Of a stretch of 64,000 nt of DNA, positions 50,451 to 63,814 are shown piece after piece. Made by a program: the position numbers and the translations under genes. The stretch's first letter is position 1, and each line of letters opens with the position of its first letter. This DNA comes from Bugula neritina (taxonomy: Eukaryota > Bryozoa > Gymnolaemata > Cheilostomatida > Bugulidae): contig OZ037767.1 of the NCBI GenBank assembly GCA_964035545.1, positions 30,494,128-30,558,127 of the forward strand, in the 5' to 3' direction. The notes below the pieces were generated by a model. It saw nothing but the letters and a program-made list of their open reading frames with translations, made no database searches and was not told the origin of the DNA.

Positions 50451-52527
50451 CTTTGTTGACGATCAAACCTTTCAAGTGAGAATAACTGGTCACTTAACCA
50501 CTTGTAGCCAATCTTATCATTTACAGGTTTCTCTTTATTCCAAGCTTTTTCTGGGCAGAGTCTACCCATAAAGCTAATTTTTAGCCTCACAATATGGATT
50601 ACACTAACTCACCTGTATTATTTGTTATTTCTCTTCTAAGACTGAGCAGTCCTGATTTTGTCACAAGCACTTTGATCGACATAAAGTTGACAAGTAGCTG
50701 TGTACATGTAATGTGAAATACAAGGCAACAGAAAGCTTTGATATTCAACTCTCAAATTATAAGTAAACATTCAAAGAACTGTTGTGATATATTATTTCTA
50801 TTTATCAACTTTGATGGTAGTCCGTCAAATAATTCTTTACAATAACAAGACATTATATAAAGTTTTTTAAGAAGTGCTTTCACTGCGAGGCTATTTTCCC
50901 TCAATACTGTAAACACAGGCTTTTGTTGGAGCTAATCGATTGGAAAAACATTGACATAGAAATTGAGAAAGTGCTGCATTATGCACATTGTTTAAAACAG
51001 TGTGTGAAATTTCATATCAGTTATATAGACATTAGAGCGTAATCAACCTTTATTAACCAATTATCAGGCAAATTTAAATTGATTTTCCATAAATTGGATA
51101 ATTTGAAATGTATTTACTGGGCTTGTTGTCTATAGTAAGCTTCCATGCCACCTGAAAAGCCATTGGTCACTGCACAGTGAAAGAATTCCTATTAAAAGCC
51201 ATAATTTTAGTCTGTAGTTATTATAATATATCCTAGAGTGCTTTATATTATTTTAATTATCACATACATTAAAGAGGTTATAAAACTATTAAAGGATTGC
51301 TCTATCTTGTCTAATAAATGGCCATTTAGGTCAAACACACATAATATTGTGTTTTTCTAAGCATGCATTGACAAAAAGCATTTGACCAAAGGTAGAAAAA
51401 GTTAGTTGAAGTTGAGGGTGTAGATTGGTAACAGCCAAAACGCCGATTTTGAAATGAGCTGGGAACTGTGACGTAACAGCGCCAGCATTCCTGCTGGTCA
51501 CGTGACTATACAAATGAATAACTATAGAAATATGACTGTGAGATGTGATCTTTCAGCTCGTAATTTGTATATTTATAGAAGTGCAAATGTGAATTCTCTT
51601 AATTTATAGTTTTTTGACATTTTAAATAACATGTATGTAATAACATTAGGCTATATTTTGCTTGTAACCATTAGAAAAAAGCATTGCAAAAGCATGCATT
51701 CTTTAGGATGAATGCCTGCGATCGATCTAAACTAGGTCAGATTGTGCAATATTACGGGCGCACCAAAGTTGACCTATATAGCGCACTGTAACTGCTTGAG
51801 CGTTATTGGTTGATATTGTGCTCAGCAACCTTGAATACTAGCGTTATAGTTAGCACGTGCAGCATAGTTACTGGCGTTCACACGTCACGTATTAGGCTAT
51901 TCTTTTTCATGGCTGAAAATTTTACCGCCCTCAAAATTGGAATTTTGAAAAGCTGTTTTCTAGGCACATATCCCTTTGCAAAGTCACAATTGTTTGCATA
52001 CACATTAAATTATAGTTCATAATTATAATGTGATTGTAATAAACTAAGATTGAGCAATCCTTTAATGCCTTGCTTTGATCTACTTTGTGATTATAAAAGG
52101 CTTTTATACCTTTAAATAAGAATATTTTTATAACTACAAATAGCACTTTGCAAATTTTAGTTTGTTCAAAACACCAGAATTTAGCAGATGGGCAGTGTTG
52201 GAGTTTTATTTTCCAAGGCTTGGAATAATGTTACATAAAGTTATAGCAATATTTATAAAGCTAAATACCATTTCATTATATTAATAAAATTTATTATCTT
52301 TACGACATTTTACAGAAAACCTTCAGCCTCGATTCTAGTCTTCTATTAAGATATTCTTGATTTATGTCAGGGCTTTAAAACTCTGCAACTATAATTTAAA
52401 ACCGAACATAGGTCTGTCACAAAGTCAAAGATGTTATACACAATGCATCTCTTCTCAATACTGTTCATTGTATTAACTTAAATATATTTCATTAAATTCT
52501 TTCAGTTCAGAAGGGTAGGTTTCTGCC
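50451..52527. other. Spacer with a promoter-like patch
   Basis: No exon seen. A region at 51410-51900 is richer in CpG and bHLH/bZIP-type words (annotated separately). The rest is AT-rich. Confidence 0.5.
51470..51506. promoter_or_regulatory. Candidate regulatory cluster: TGACGTAA and GTCACGTGAC
   Basis: A CRE-like TGACGTAA lies near 51470 and a perfect 10-bp palindrome GTCACGTGAC at 51497-51506 (E-box of the USF/TFE type). A further GCACGTGC and CACGTCACG follow near 51853-51890. It is about 1 kb upstream of the 199-aa gene, but no 5'UTR exon was identified. Confidence 0.4.
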
Positions 52528-54630
52528 CTATGTGAGACTTCCATGTTTCTGGCCTCCGTAGTATCCATAGTAACTGCCCTGCTCTATTGGGGCTAGACCT
52601 GGGAACTTGGATACGATAGGTCTGTGTTGCTGTTGGGGCTGTTGATTCTGCATCTGTTGCGGTGCTACAATATCATATAAAGTTACAGTCTGCTTTTTGT
52701 TCAAATATTGGATGTTACTCTATCTTCTCTACTCAATGCAACTTTGATGTTTTTTGCCAGTTGAGTAGAAAGGTTTTGTTAGATGTGCACAAAATATTTT
52801 AAGCTTTTGACAAAAATATGCTGCAGCAGTTTAATTTCTATTCCAAACTTAAATGAGCATGTTTTCAATATAAGCAGTAGAGAAGTTGACTCGATAAAAA
52901 ACGCAATCTTAAAGACTTGCAGTATTTTTTTAATCTAGCTTGAGATTTTAACCTCACTAGCTGTCAGTTTCTTTGCTTATTTTGATAGATTTATCAGAAT
53001 TTAAGAAGAGTAATTGTACATTTTAAAGATCCAAGCTAATTTTTTAAATGATGCAAGTTGATTTCCCGACCAGAAGTAAAGGCAGCATTTCTATTTTGCA
53101 GAAAATAAAACTGATTCTTTCTGACAAATCAAAATACAAATTAGCTATCATTTTGATGGGCCGATGACAACAAAGAGACGTAATATACTTACGGACATCG
53201 TAGTATTTGTAATAATATTCTCCTTGTTGAATTTCTTGTTTAGGTGACCCAGCCTAAAACATGACTCATCATGATAGTTTGATAAGTTGGTTCAGAATAA
53301 TTACTATTCTTATTTCATTCTACTCTATCCAGTATACTGTGCTACAGTAACTTACCATGCTAGGCATGTTGGACATATCTCCTGGCATTCCTAATGGCAT
53401 CCCCATTTGCATTGAGTTCAGAGGCATCCCTGGAATCTCACCCATTGTCCCAACAGGCATTCCCCCCATTGGTCCACCTGGCATTCCCCCCATTGGCCCA
53501 CCTGGCATTCCCCCCATTGGTCCTCCTTGCATTCCACTCATTAGTCCACCTTGCATTCCCCCCATTGGCCCACCTTGCATTCCCCCCATTGGCCCACCTT
53601 GCATCCCCCCCATTGGCCCACCTTGCATTCCCCCCATTGGCCCACCTTGCATTCCCCCCATTGGTCCTCCTTGCATTCCCCCCATTGGCCCGCCAGCCAT
53701 TTCTCCTCCAAAGGAACTTGGCATTCCAGGCATTCCACCAAAATTTGATCTACCTACTCCAATGTTTCCTCTTGATTCTAGTACAAAGAAAAAGAAGAAT
53801 TAGTTAGCTATCACCAAAATTAAATCAATAACTTGTAAACAAAACAACGTCTTAATATAAATAAGTGCATGGTATGAAAAAGATGCAATCAAGTTTTTTT
53901 TAATTATAACACCTTGAAAATATTTATTTCTATTTACTAAAATATGGAGTTGTGATCTTTTTGTAACTGATTTACAAACATAAAATGTTGTAACTAATAT
54001 AAAAAGTATTATACAGTTGTCATGGAAGTTGTAACTCCTACTGTGCTGTGAATACTGACCGCTCACTCGTGGCATCTCATTATCCATAAAATCTGGAACA
54101 TCTCTATTAGCTTCGTCTGTCAACTTCTGCACCATTTCTGTCACTTCTCTTTGTCTCTATTTTGTAAGAAATACAAGTTCAAGTTGTGTTCAATTTTAAT
54201 TGATTATATATTTAAACTTTAAGAAAGAAAAGAGACAATAAAGTCTTTAGCAAAATAAACAAAGTTTCCCAAAACCAGAAAGCAGAGTTTAAGCTACACC
54301 ACAGCTGGAAATGTAGAGTAGATAAGACCTTAAACAGGTTATAGAAATATAAAAGCTTATAATACAATATTAAAAAAATTTAAAGAGTTAATTTACAATT
54401 GCAAATAGTGCAGAATAATTGTTTACCTGTAAAAGGTCTTGCTTCCGCTTTTCCTCGGCACTGGCGTGGCATTTACTGCAGATGAATATTATAAGAAACA
54501 TGACAGCTAGGAGTACCCCTATGACGGCACATGCTATGACTGCTATTATTGCTGTGTTTAGCTTCGCGGGATTCCCTGAACCAGTGTTGGAGATCAGTGG
54601 CGGATCCGTACCCCCATTTGACATCTTCAC
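52528..54630 (-). CDS. Single-pass membrane protein with Gly/Met/Pro octapeptide array (unidentified)
   Basis: Exons 54630-54427, 54156-54060, 53777-53356, 53253-53193 and 52664-52528; phases match; 306 aa. A short polar N-terminus (MKMSNGGTDPPLISNTGSG) precedes one TM (about 27-50, AIIAVIACAVIGVLLAVMFL) and then a Cys/Lys stop-transfer (CSKCHASAEEKRK), suggesting an Nout/Cin type III protein without a cleaved signal. The cytosolic part begins with a charged helix (REVTEMVQKLTDEANRDV). About eleven GGPMGGMQ/P octapeptides follow (exon 3), then Gln/Tyr-rich ends (QQGEYYYKYYDV, YYGYYGG). The repeat is a 24-bp minisatellite; the opposite strand is also open and gives false Pro-rich ORFs. No family recognised; low-complexity Tyr/Gly/Gln content suggests self-association or SH3/WW binding, which is inference. 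Confidence 0.78.
53440..53700 (-). repeat. 24-bp coding minisatellite (GGPMGGMQ)
   Basis: About eleven copies of CCACCTTGCATTCCCCCCAT plus TGGC (plus strand) in exon 3 of the membrane protein gene. Variant copies encode GGLMSGMQ and GGPMGGMP. Confidence 0.93.
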
Positions 54631-56213
54631 TTACTGAATAACTTACACTTTAGTTTTTAAAAAGACAAGTTTTGCCGCAAAAATTTAAATCTATATTAAC
54701 CATTTTATAGCTGTTTGCATTTGAAGAAATATAACTGTATTCAAATATGAATAACATAAAGTAGTTTATATTGTTAAAAATATTTAGCATTTTGATAAAG
54801 CACACGGTTGCATTTGTATATGTTTGGCCCATTGTATAGGCAATGATTTGCTTTATTCAGGGAATTTTTAGAATAAGAAAGTATTTAATTTGAATTCCCA
54901 GTTTTAAAAATAAGATAAAGATATTATATTATTATGTCTTGACTTTTCTATATGATCAAGATTGCTCAAATAATATCTGGAAACACTGCATACTGTTAGA
55001 CCCTTGCATCAATAAAGTTCAGTAAAGTTTATAGTCCCAAACACTGATGTCAGTCTATTTTTATCAAACTACTTATTGATTACAGACCTGTCAGCTAGAC
55101 GCAGCATCTGTGAACTTACTGGACTTCTAATACGCTGTTTCCTAACTAAATAGTAAATATAATACTTTATAGAGTTGCAGCTGTTATTTGCTAGCTATCA
55201 CGGAGCGCCACATGCTAACATTTTATTGCTATTCTGATAATACAAACCTACTCTTATCAGTGACAGTGTTTACAAATTGAGTTGTTGTGATGCAAACAAT
55301 CATATATAATCACAGTTGAATGATATGTTATAATCATAATAGTTTCTAAATATACACACAGCATGTGTTAGACACAGCATGTGCTAAACACAGCATGTGC
55401 TAAACACAGTGTGCGTATGTACATCAGTGAGTATAAACTAACTGAAGTAGTCTTGAAGGTAAAGTTTGGTAAGAGCTTGATTTACAGATTTTCAAATTTA
55501 CATTCACAGTTACTAGATCAAAGTTTTCAGGATTTTCTTTCAAACTCATGTTTTTCCTATTCCTCTGAAATATTTAATTTTGCACTTTGTAAATCATTGT
55601 AAATACATCTTTAGATTATATTGCGTTGTATGTGTATGAAAGTATTTTAAAATATGATCTTAACTGCAGTATTCTGGCATTGTATCTGTTCTGTATTTTT
55701 GCTACCAATGTGCTGCGTGTGTGTGTGTGTGTGTGTGCTGTGTGCTGTGTGCTGTGTGCTGTGTGCTGTGTGCTGTGTGCTGTGTGCTGTGTGCTGTGTG
55801 CTGTGTGCTGTGTGCTGTGTGCTGTGTGCTGTGTGCTGTGTGCTGTGTGCTGTGTGCTGTGTGCTGTGTGCTGTGTGCTGTGTGCTGTGTGCTGTGTGCT
55901 GTGTGCTGTGTGCTGTGTGCTGTGTGCTGTGTGCTGTGTGCTGTGTGCTGTGTGCTGTGTGCTGTGTGCTGTGTGCTGTGTGCTGTGTGCTGTGTGCTGT
56001 GAGCTGTGTGCTGTGAGCTGTGTGCTGTGTGCTGTGTGCTGTGTGCTGTGTGCTGTGTGCTGTGTGCTGTGTGCTGTGTGCTGTGTGCTGTGTGCTGTGT
56101 GCTGTGTGCTGTGTGCTGTGTGCTGTGTGCTGTGTGCTGTGTGCTGTGTGCTGTGTGCTGTGTGCTGTGTGCTGTGTGCTGTGTGCTGTGTGCTGATAAT
56201 AGAAATCTGCCCC
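54631..56213. other. Divergent spacer between the Gly/Met protein (-) and the 185-aa protein (+)
   Basis: No gene is seen. It contains an ACACAGCATGTGCTAA tandem repeat at about 55358-55408, a (GT)n run at 55711-55736 and the 7-bp array described next. Confidence 0.6.
55736..56193 (+). repeat. (GCTGTGT)n 7-bp satellite array, about 65 copies
   Basis: About 455 bp of nearly pure GCTGTGT, with two GAGCTGT variants near 56000-56015, preceded by (GT)n. A 7-bp unit keeps all frames open, giving long Cys/Val/Leu and His/Ser/Thr/Gln ORFs on both strands that are not genes. The array ends 20 bp before the ATG of the next gene. Confidence 0.97.
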
Positions 56214-58462
56214 ATGAAATTCTCAACTTCTGTTTTAGAACATCTTTTAAAAGACATGACAAGCAGCAGCAAGGCTTCAGTAAAAGGTCAAGATGAAAGT
56301 GTTTTGTAAGTGGTATATATATATATATATATATATTGGTATTTATTGCAACTTGTAAATTTTCTTTGCTAGATTAACCACAACAGTGCATTTGAATATT
56401 TATGAATGGTTGACAATTAATGTTAAGCATTGGTTGCTTTCCTAAAAACAGCAACTGTTTACATTTAAATTGGCTTAATAGCTCAAAACTTGCTATACAT
56501 AGCAATGATGACCGTTGTAGAGAGGTTTCTTTTTTATGCCTATTGTAGACAAAATAACATATTTTTCAAAGAGTATTAAATTCTTTTGTTGTTATATATC
56601 AATGCACTTGCTATCGACCCTCATTACACCTGCTTTGAGCCCTTCTGAAAAATTGACTCACCTGGCAGTGACTTTCAGCACTGTCAGGTGAGTCAATGCT
56701 GAATGGTGGGTGAGCTGACCATTTCAGTGCAGTATTTAAGAAATTTCAATAACTTAAGTTTTTTGACAACCTTATGAATTTTAGTTAGAGACCCTGGTTA
56801 TAACTTTTGTTTTGCTACATTTTTCATTTATATAGTTATTATAGGCTTTTTCTATTTTCTCTAGAATTATTGCTGGGCCTACCCTAAAGCCATGCAAGAT
56901 TTTAATTATAATTGGTTTACAAAATATTAGCAAGTCACTAGGCAGCTGCAATTTGATTACTTAACACAAGGAATTAATAATTAGTTTTATAAATTGTCAG
57001 ACTAGATTTGCCTGACAACGTTAAGGTCAAAGTTCAGAAGTTCAAGTCCGAAGGTCAAGTTCACATTCCTCTGGAGATAGAGCTCTCTGATCACCTTCTC
57101 CAGAAGTTGCTCCAGCAGTCGGTTGACAAGAAAGAACAGCTCGAGAATATACATCGTACAGTTGTCAAACACAATCTCTTGAGACACATGCAGGTATTTC
57201 CCTTATTGGGAGGACAACTCTATGACCACAATGCTAAATACTTGCTTGGTAACTTCACCAATGACATAGGAAGTTGAAATTGCTTCCAGCAAACAACTAA
57301 TTTTATGACTGATGGAAATATTACAATAAAATAGGCATCATGTAAGTTAGCTATTCATCTTCATTTCTTTCTTATTTTCAGTCATCTTCTGATCATGACA
57401 GCTGCCAGCTTTGTTCAGAGAGCATGTTGAAGTTGTCTTCTTTACCTTTTCTTCATAATAGGAAACCAAACTCCAACATGGTAATGACACGATCAAATAT
57501 TTATACTCCAATAATTAAAACGTTAGCCTATTATGTGAAGAGATGTAAATTCTTCCTTAGGTTGGATGCTAAGCCTGATGATATTTCATTTCTTTATTTA
57601 GGAACAAAATTTTATAAAGAGCTAAGACTATAAAAAAATGTTTGAATAGATATATATCTATTCAGAATTCTCTTGATTTCTGAACAGATATATATTTATT
57701 CAGAATTCTCTTGATTTCTGCCCACTGTCTTCCAGGTAGTCAAATATATTAATATTTATATATTATATATATTATATATATTTTATATTATAATATATAT
57801 AATTATATTGTTATGTTATTACATATATAATTGTATTATTATATATAGGCTATATGGGTGCTATAGGGGTCTAGTAATGAGTCAGATTGCCATGCAGTCC
57901 GAGTATCATGTGATAATAAACAGTATCTTATTCAGGGTGACATGATGGAACGTGTACAAACCTCACACAACACTGTCTTAGCTGGTAACTCTACAAAGAA
58001 GAGAAATATTCACACCCAGCCCGTACCCAAGTAAGGATTTATGTCTATTATTTGTCCTCTCAGGCTAAGCTAACTCTGCATATCATGACAGACTTTAAAA
58101 CTAATCTCAGGCTATAGCAACTGTTTCTTTATATACATTCATGTGTAGATAACTCTTGCATATTGAATCCGGTGATCCCAAAGAGAGTTGCTATACTTCT
58201 GGTTTAACTAAAAAATATTGAATAGGCATATGCTAGACAGCTACAGCATCATAAAACCATGAATTACAAACAAATACTTTATTTGTTAAATTGTAGAGCA
58301 ATGAAATCCAAGTCTCAGAAAAGGCCAACCACAATGCACCAGCCAGCGTCTAAAAAAGAGAAGGTAAACTTACTTACCCGATATAAATATTATGATGGTG
58401 TAAATATTATGACGCCTGTATAAAAGCTGCATTTCTAAGCTTTAATTTAGAAGAAAAATTGA
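56214..58462 (+). CDS. Unidentified 185-aa protein
   Basis: Exons 56214-56305, 57001-57193, 57382-57480, 57936-58030, 58297-58363 and 58451-58462 (AAG AAA AAT TGA after TTTAATTTAG); phases match. The N-terminus is a helical segment (MKFSTSVLEHLLKDM). The middle has VKVKVQKFKSEGQVHIPLEI and LLQKLLQQSVDKKEQLENIH, probably a beta stretch followed by a coiled coil. A CQLC pair is in exon 3. The tail is basic (KKRNIHTQPVPK, KSKSQKRP, SKKEKKKN), compatible with nuclear or nucleolar targeting. The last exon is only four codons, so the stop is less certain. The start could also be upstream, because a TAATAG acceptor-like word precedes the ATG. Family not recognised. Confidence 0.62.
56316..56337. repeat. 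(TA)n microsatellite
   Basis: About 11 TA units, 10 bases after the exon 1 donor (GTAAGT at 56306) of the 185-aa protein gene. Confidence 0.9.
56653..56696. repeat. 18-bp inverted repeat (hairpin)
   Basis: Left arm TTGACTCACCTGGCAGTG (56653-56670), 8-base loop ACTTTCAG, right arm CACTGTCAGGTGAGTCAA (56679-56696). Seventeen of 18 positions pair, and the exception is a G-T. It lies in intron 1 of the 185-aa protein gene. Confidence 0.88.
57740..57850. repeat. TATATTATATA low-complexity run
   Basis: AT-only repeat in intron 3 of the 185-aa protein gene. Confidence 0.75.
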
Positions 58463-59376
<914 letters not shown>

Positions 59377-62300
59377 ATGTATTCTTATAAAGCCCGGTAC
59401 GTCAAGAACAGGGATCAGTTGATACAGGTACTGTGTTTCCACTTTCGTGAATAAGTGGTTATGAATATACTAAACTCTGCAACAGATTAGAGAGTTTTTG
59501 CAACTGAAATTATATGTAGATTATTTGATAAGTAATTTAGGAATTGTTTACACTTCATACTATATAGTTGTTAGTAAATTTATGATTATTTAATTATATA
59601 CAGTATATTATACACTAAGCACAATATACACTCTAATAGTTAATATTATATACAATATACTCTGTATTACTCCATGGTCTTAGCTCGTGCGTTTGGATCT
59701 CCGATATTAAGAGTGGTGCACAGAAGTAAACCTTAAATTAATTTAACCAATTAATACTCAATTGCTTGCTAATAAAGTTCTAGATTATATTTTGCAACTA
59801 AAAGCTAAGTTTTAGCTACTGCTAACTGCTATCACCCCTGATACAGTCATTATATAAGAGATATTAAATAAATGTGTTATTAGACAGAGTTTTAACAGTA
59901 CTGCAGCTGAAGTGCCTTGGGAAACTTCCTCTTGATCTCCTCTTGATACAGCTCATGCATTTTTTTTTGCTGAATACATTGTATCAACTAGCAAGTGTTA
60001 GTCCTACAGGAAGTCAAACTATAGCAAAGCAAAGCGTAGGTTCATTCAGTCGCTCTGCGTTACAGTTGTAGCAGAAAACTCCAACTAGCTAGGTATCCTC
60101 CAAATGAGCCTCTTATACTAATAATTAAGTTATTTAAAGCAATTGAGCAGGGCGAGTGAAAACCCTACTTTTACCTGCTATCAATCGTTTGATGGCTTTT
60201 TCAAACCAATCAGTTTATAACATGATAAAGGTGGCTTATCATAAATAATGACACCTTAGTCACCCAAGTGTGAAATGGGAAGCCATTGGGAATTCCAGCC
60301 CCCAATCTCACATTTCTGTAGTTACAAGAATGCTTTCCATCATTGCTCTGTTAGAAATCAATTGCTAACTTTTTTAAGTCTTTTGACCCTAATTAACGAA
60401 TGGGTGCTTTAGTGGTTTGCTGGTATATTTTCTGCCCACTTTATGGTATCAATAGCTCATTATATTTATCTATTTATAATTAGTTATTCCATTTCATTGT
60501 GTATTTATTGTATAGTTGGTGTGATTTCCCAATTGTTTGATACATTATGTCTGCCAGCATGATGACTGGCAAAGGTGTTACATGACATCTACAACTATAG
60601 TAGTATTGATCAGACCCAACGCAGGACTGTTGTGAAAGATAACAATAGGGCAACACATCAAAGCTCTGAAGAGCAAGAGATAGAATTTGTTTCGTCAATA
60701 TTTTCTAAAACTAGTTGTCGGTGAGGACCAAAGTGGGACTCAGTCTTGGAAATGTGAAATTATTCTTGTTTTGCAAATGCTTTCTAGGAGAGAAGCTGAT
60801 CTCCAGAATTACTATAACTCATAATAGACGTAATATTAGAAATGTATAGTAGTAACAACTTAGCAGGTTGATTTTTCAAACGTTCCTTCTCACCTACATG
60901 CCCGGTTGCTCCCTGCAAACCTGTCAAGAGTCTGGTCTCATTTGTCTAATTTGAGCTGGTCAAGATGAACTTAATCCAGTCTGGCCTAAAAAAAACTTTG
61001 ATACTTATGAGTGTGCTGCATTGAAAACTTGCTTTTTAAAATAATTAAGAGCACATCGTTGTAAAATGAATTTAACTTGATACTCAACTGTAGCAGCTGC
61101 CAAAATATGAGTAAATCCAGGCTGGCATTATAGAGCTCAATTTAATATGAACTGCTTTACTAACGGACATTTGTTCTCTTCACTATCATTATAGTTGCGT
61201 CATGATGACATTCAAGTATCTCTAAATTAAAAAGTTTTATGAACATGATGTCTTCATATCAAACACGCCCATGATTGTTGTTTGTGAAGTCTAAGCAAAC
61301 ACATTTTGGCCAAAAAACTAAATATAATAAAAACAAGGTTTTCAAATAAAAAAGCATTTCTAAAGTTGCAAAACATGGCTGCAATTATATAAAGTGTGTC
61401 TGCTATTTGACGTAAACAATGAATAATTTAGAGCGTATCCAAGGTGATGACCAATCTTCAACTTTGTTCAGTGCACGAGTTTCTCTAGGGAGTAAAAAAC
61501 AGTATTGATCATTCAAGGATAGTTCACTAAATCTAGTTTAAACAAAAATAATACAGTTAATAAATGTGTTTATATGTTTATTGACAACGGGTGTTATGGT
61601 GACATTGCAAGACTCTAAGCAGTAATATTTTATGAGGAGCCTACATTAAATTAACACAAAAGTTCACAATCATTAACAAAGTGTATGTCATGGCAAGCAG
61701 GCAAGATTCTAATACCTGGTATAAATACTTTATCAGGTCGGATTCTATTTCCGAGGTACCCATTATACTAGTATAATCAATCACATACGATTTGTTTAGT
61801 ATCATGGAAACCAATAAAGTAATCAATTACCTCATTTGGAAACCATGTTTTTAAAAAAACTTTGAAACGCCATGTGAAAACATAATTTTTATATCTATTA
61901 GGTGCTTATTCACTCCATGATATCAAATTTAAACCCAGATACAAAATAAATTATTTGTTTACAAACTTGTTTTATTTAGTTAGTGTTTTATGGGCTGCTT
62001 TAGTCCTTTTTGACTGCTCATAAAATTTGATCATTATAAAGTTTTTTACTTGGTTTAATTATAAATCTGTTCGTTTTTTTTATCAAATTGAAAAATTCTT
62101 CTCGGAATGATTGTCATACAACTAGGGACACTTCATTCAATAATTTAAAATGTTTCAATTAAATACCAAAGCTGTCTAAGAATTAGTACTTTATAAATAG
62201 CTGTTCGAAAAGTTTCATTGTTGCAGTAGCATATTCATTTCAGAATACCTAGACTATATTGCAAATGAGGCCCGATCTATTTCAAACATTACAACCACTT

Positions 62301-63814
62301 GATCAAGACACAGTTTGCAGTTTTCTTGTACTACCCAAGTTTAATACTCTATATTCATCATCTAAGTATAGATGTACATGTAAAGTAAAAGTTGGACATA
62401 TATTTTGTTTCACGAATAGAATGGCTCCGTCAAAGAAAACCTCTGGGGTACGGATGATTTGGACGACTTTTACTCTCCCAGACGACCTGCAAATGGCATT
62501 GACTTCTCCAGATACGAACCGTCTCCTCAGAATGACTATGATGACTCACTAGACGTGCCATTGCTCAAGAATCCACCTAAGAAAACTAGTAAAAGGTAAT
62601 TCATATACCGTCAATAGAGTAGTTAGTAATAGGCATGTATTCTAGTAAGGGTAGTAACTAGTCATTGGCAGGCATTATGATAGTAACTAAAAATATAAAC
62701 TGTATTCCAATGTATATTTTAGCATATAAACGTATTATCCATTGCTTATCTTGGTAATGCCAGTGTATTCATTTATCTACAACACAGTTGCATTGTGCTG
62801 GGTAGTTCTGCTTAAGGGTTGGTTATATATTACTATAGTACATATAATAGTGCCCCCCCCCCCCCCCCTACTTGCTTATGACATCCACCATTGTTAATGA
62901 AGTCATGCAACTCTTGTCTTATAGATTATTGCAGAAATATATTATAGTAAAGTTCATAGAAAGCTGGTAGAGCTGATGTGTATACCATACTTACAGTGTG
63001 GACTCTCTCAACTATATCATGTATACAAATGCATATATTATAATACATCATCACACTGCATTTACTGTGAAGGTTCAAGCAGTTTAATTAGCCATGATGT
63101 TAGCCATGCTGTTAGCACTGTTTAGATTAATTTGATAGAAGTACAGAAATGTCTTTATATAAATGTAAACTGTATTTTCCACTTTGGGAGTTCAAGCATA
63201 GGTCAACAATCACAGTAATCTCCCCTTGACTTACTAGGTGTAATATACAGACTTTTATATGCTACTGTATTTATGTTTCCTGTAGAAAAATATTGAAAGA
63301 CAAATATTGTAGCAGCTGTTGAAATATTTTTTTTAACAAGAGTTTAGTATTATTACTATATGGTTACTTAGGAATGGTATAACATCTATTAACACAATGC
63401 TTATTAATATGCTATTAGTATAATAATATATGTATATGAGTTGATGTAGTAGGATGTAAAAGTTCTGTATTGTTATAACTTTTATCACGAGTTAAAAATT
63501 AAGTTTTCATGTGTCACAATGTATATAGAGTTGCATAAATCAAGTTTCCTTGTGTCACACTGTATTAATAAGTTTATTAAATCAGGTTTCCATGTGTCAC
63601 ACTGTATATAGAGTTACATAAATCAGGTTTCCATGTGTCACACAGGGGTAAGCTGGTGACCTTCTACAAGAGTGGTGACAAGCACTTTAAAGGATTAAGC
63701 ATTGCGGTGAACCAGAAGCAGTTTGTTAAGTTGGAGGCGTTACTAGACTTCCTCAGTTCTAAGTTGCCCACAATTAATGGTATCAAGTCTATCTTCTCTT
63801 GGCCTGGTGGCAAG
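59377..63814 (+). CDS. Doublecortin-domain microtubule-binding protein (5' part; gene continues beyond window)
   Basis: Exons 59377-59427, 62420-62595 and 63646-63814, joined in phase; 132 aa up to a GTATTG donor; more exons must follow. The ATG is preceded by a CpG-rich, promoter-like stretch. The N-terminus is Tyr/Lys/Arg-rich (MYSYKARYVKNRDQLIQ), then an acidic, probably disordered linker (TDDLDDFYSPRRP, DDSLDVPLL). The third exon starts a doublecortin (DCX) domain: KLVTFYKSGDKHFKGLSIAV matches the conserved FYRNGD..FKG strand-turn. LEALLDFLSSKL matches the helix and IKSIFSWPGGK the following strands. DCX domains bind between microtubule protofilaments. Which DCX subfamily (DCX/DCLK, DCDC2, RP1) cannot be decided from one partial domain, though the FYKSGD..FKG form is nearest to DCX/DCLK. 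Confidence 0.85.
62853..62868. repeat. (C)16 homopolymer
   Basis: A pure run of 16 C in intron 2 of the doublecortin gene, inside AT-rich sequence. Confidence 0.95.
63490..63645 (+). repeat. Tandem repeat of about 55 bp ending in the doublecortin exon 3 acceptor
   Basis: The words TTTCCATGTGTCACAC and TGTATATAGAGTTACATAAATC recur over about three units. The last unit, CCATGTGTCACACAG, provides the acceptor of exon 3. Confidence 0.85.

Noticed and set aside
53357-53807. Plus-strand Pro-rich ORFs opposite the Gly/Met array
   Set aside because: They mirror the minus-strand repeat. Only the minus frame continues in phase through four flanking exons.
55616-56309. Long ORFs on both strands (Cys/Val/Leu or His/Ser/Thr/Gln repeats)
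   Set aside because: They are translations of the 7-bp (GCTGTGT)n array, which stays open in every frame.
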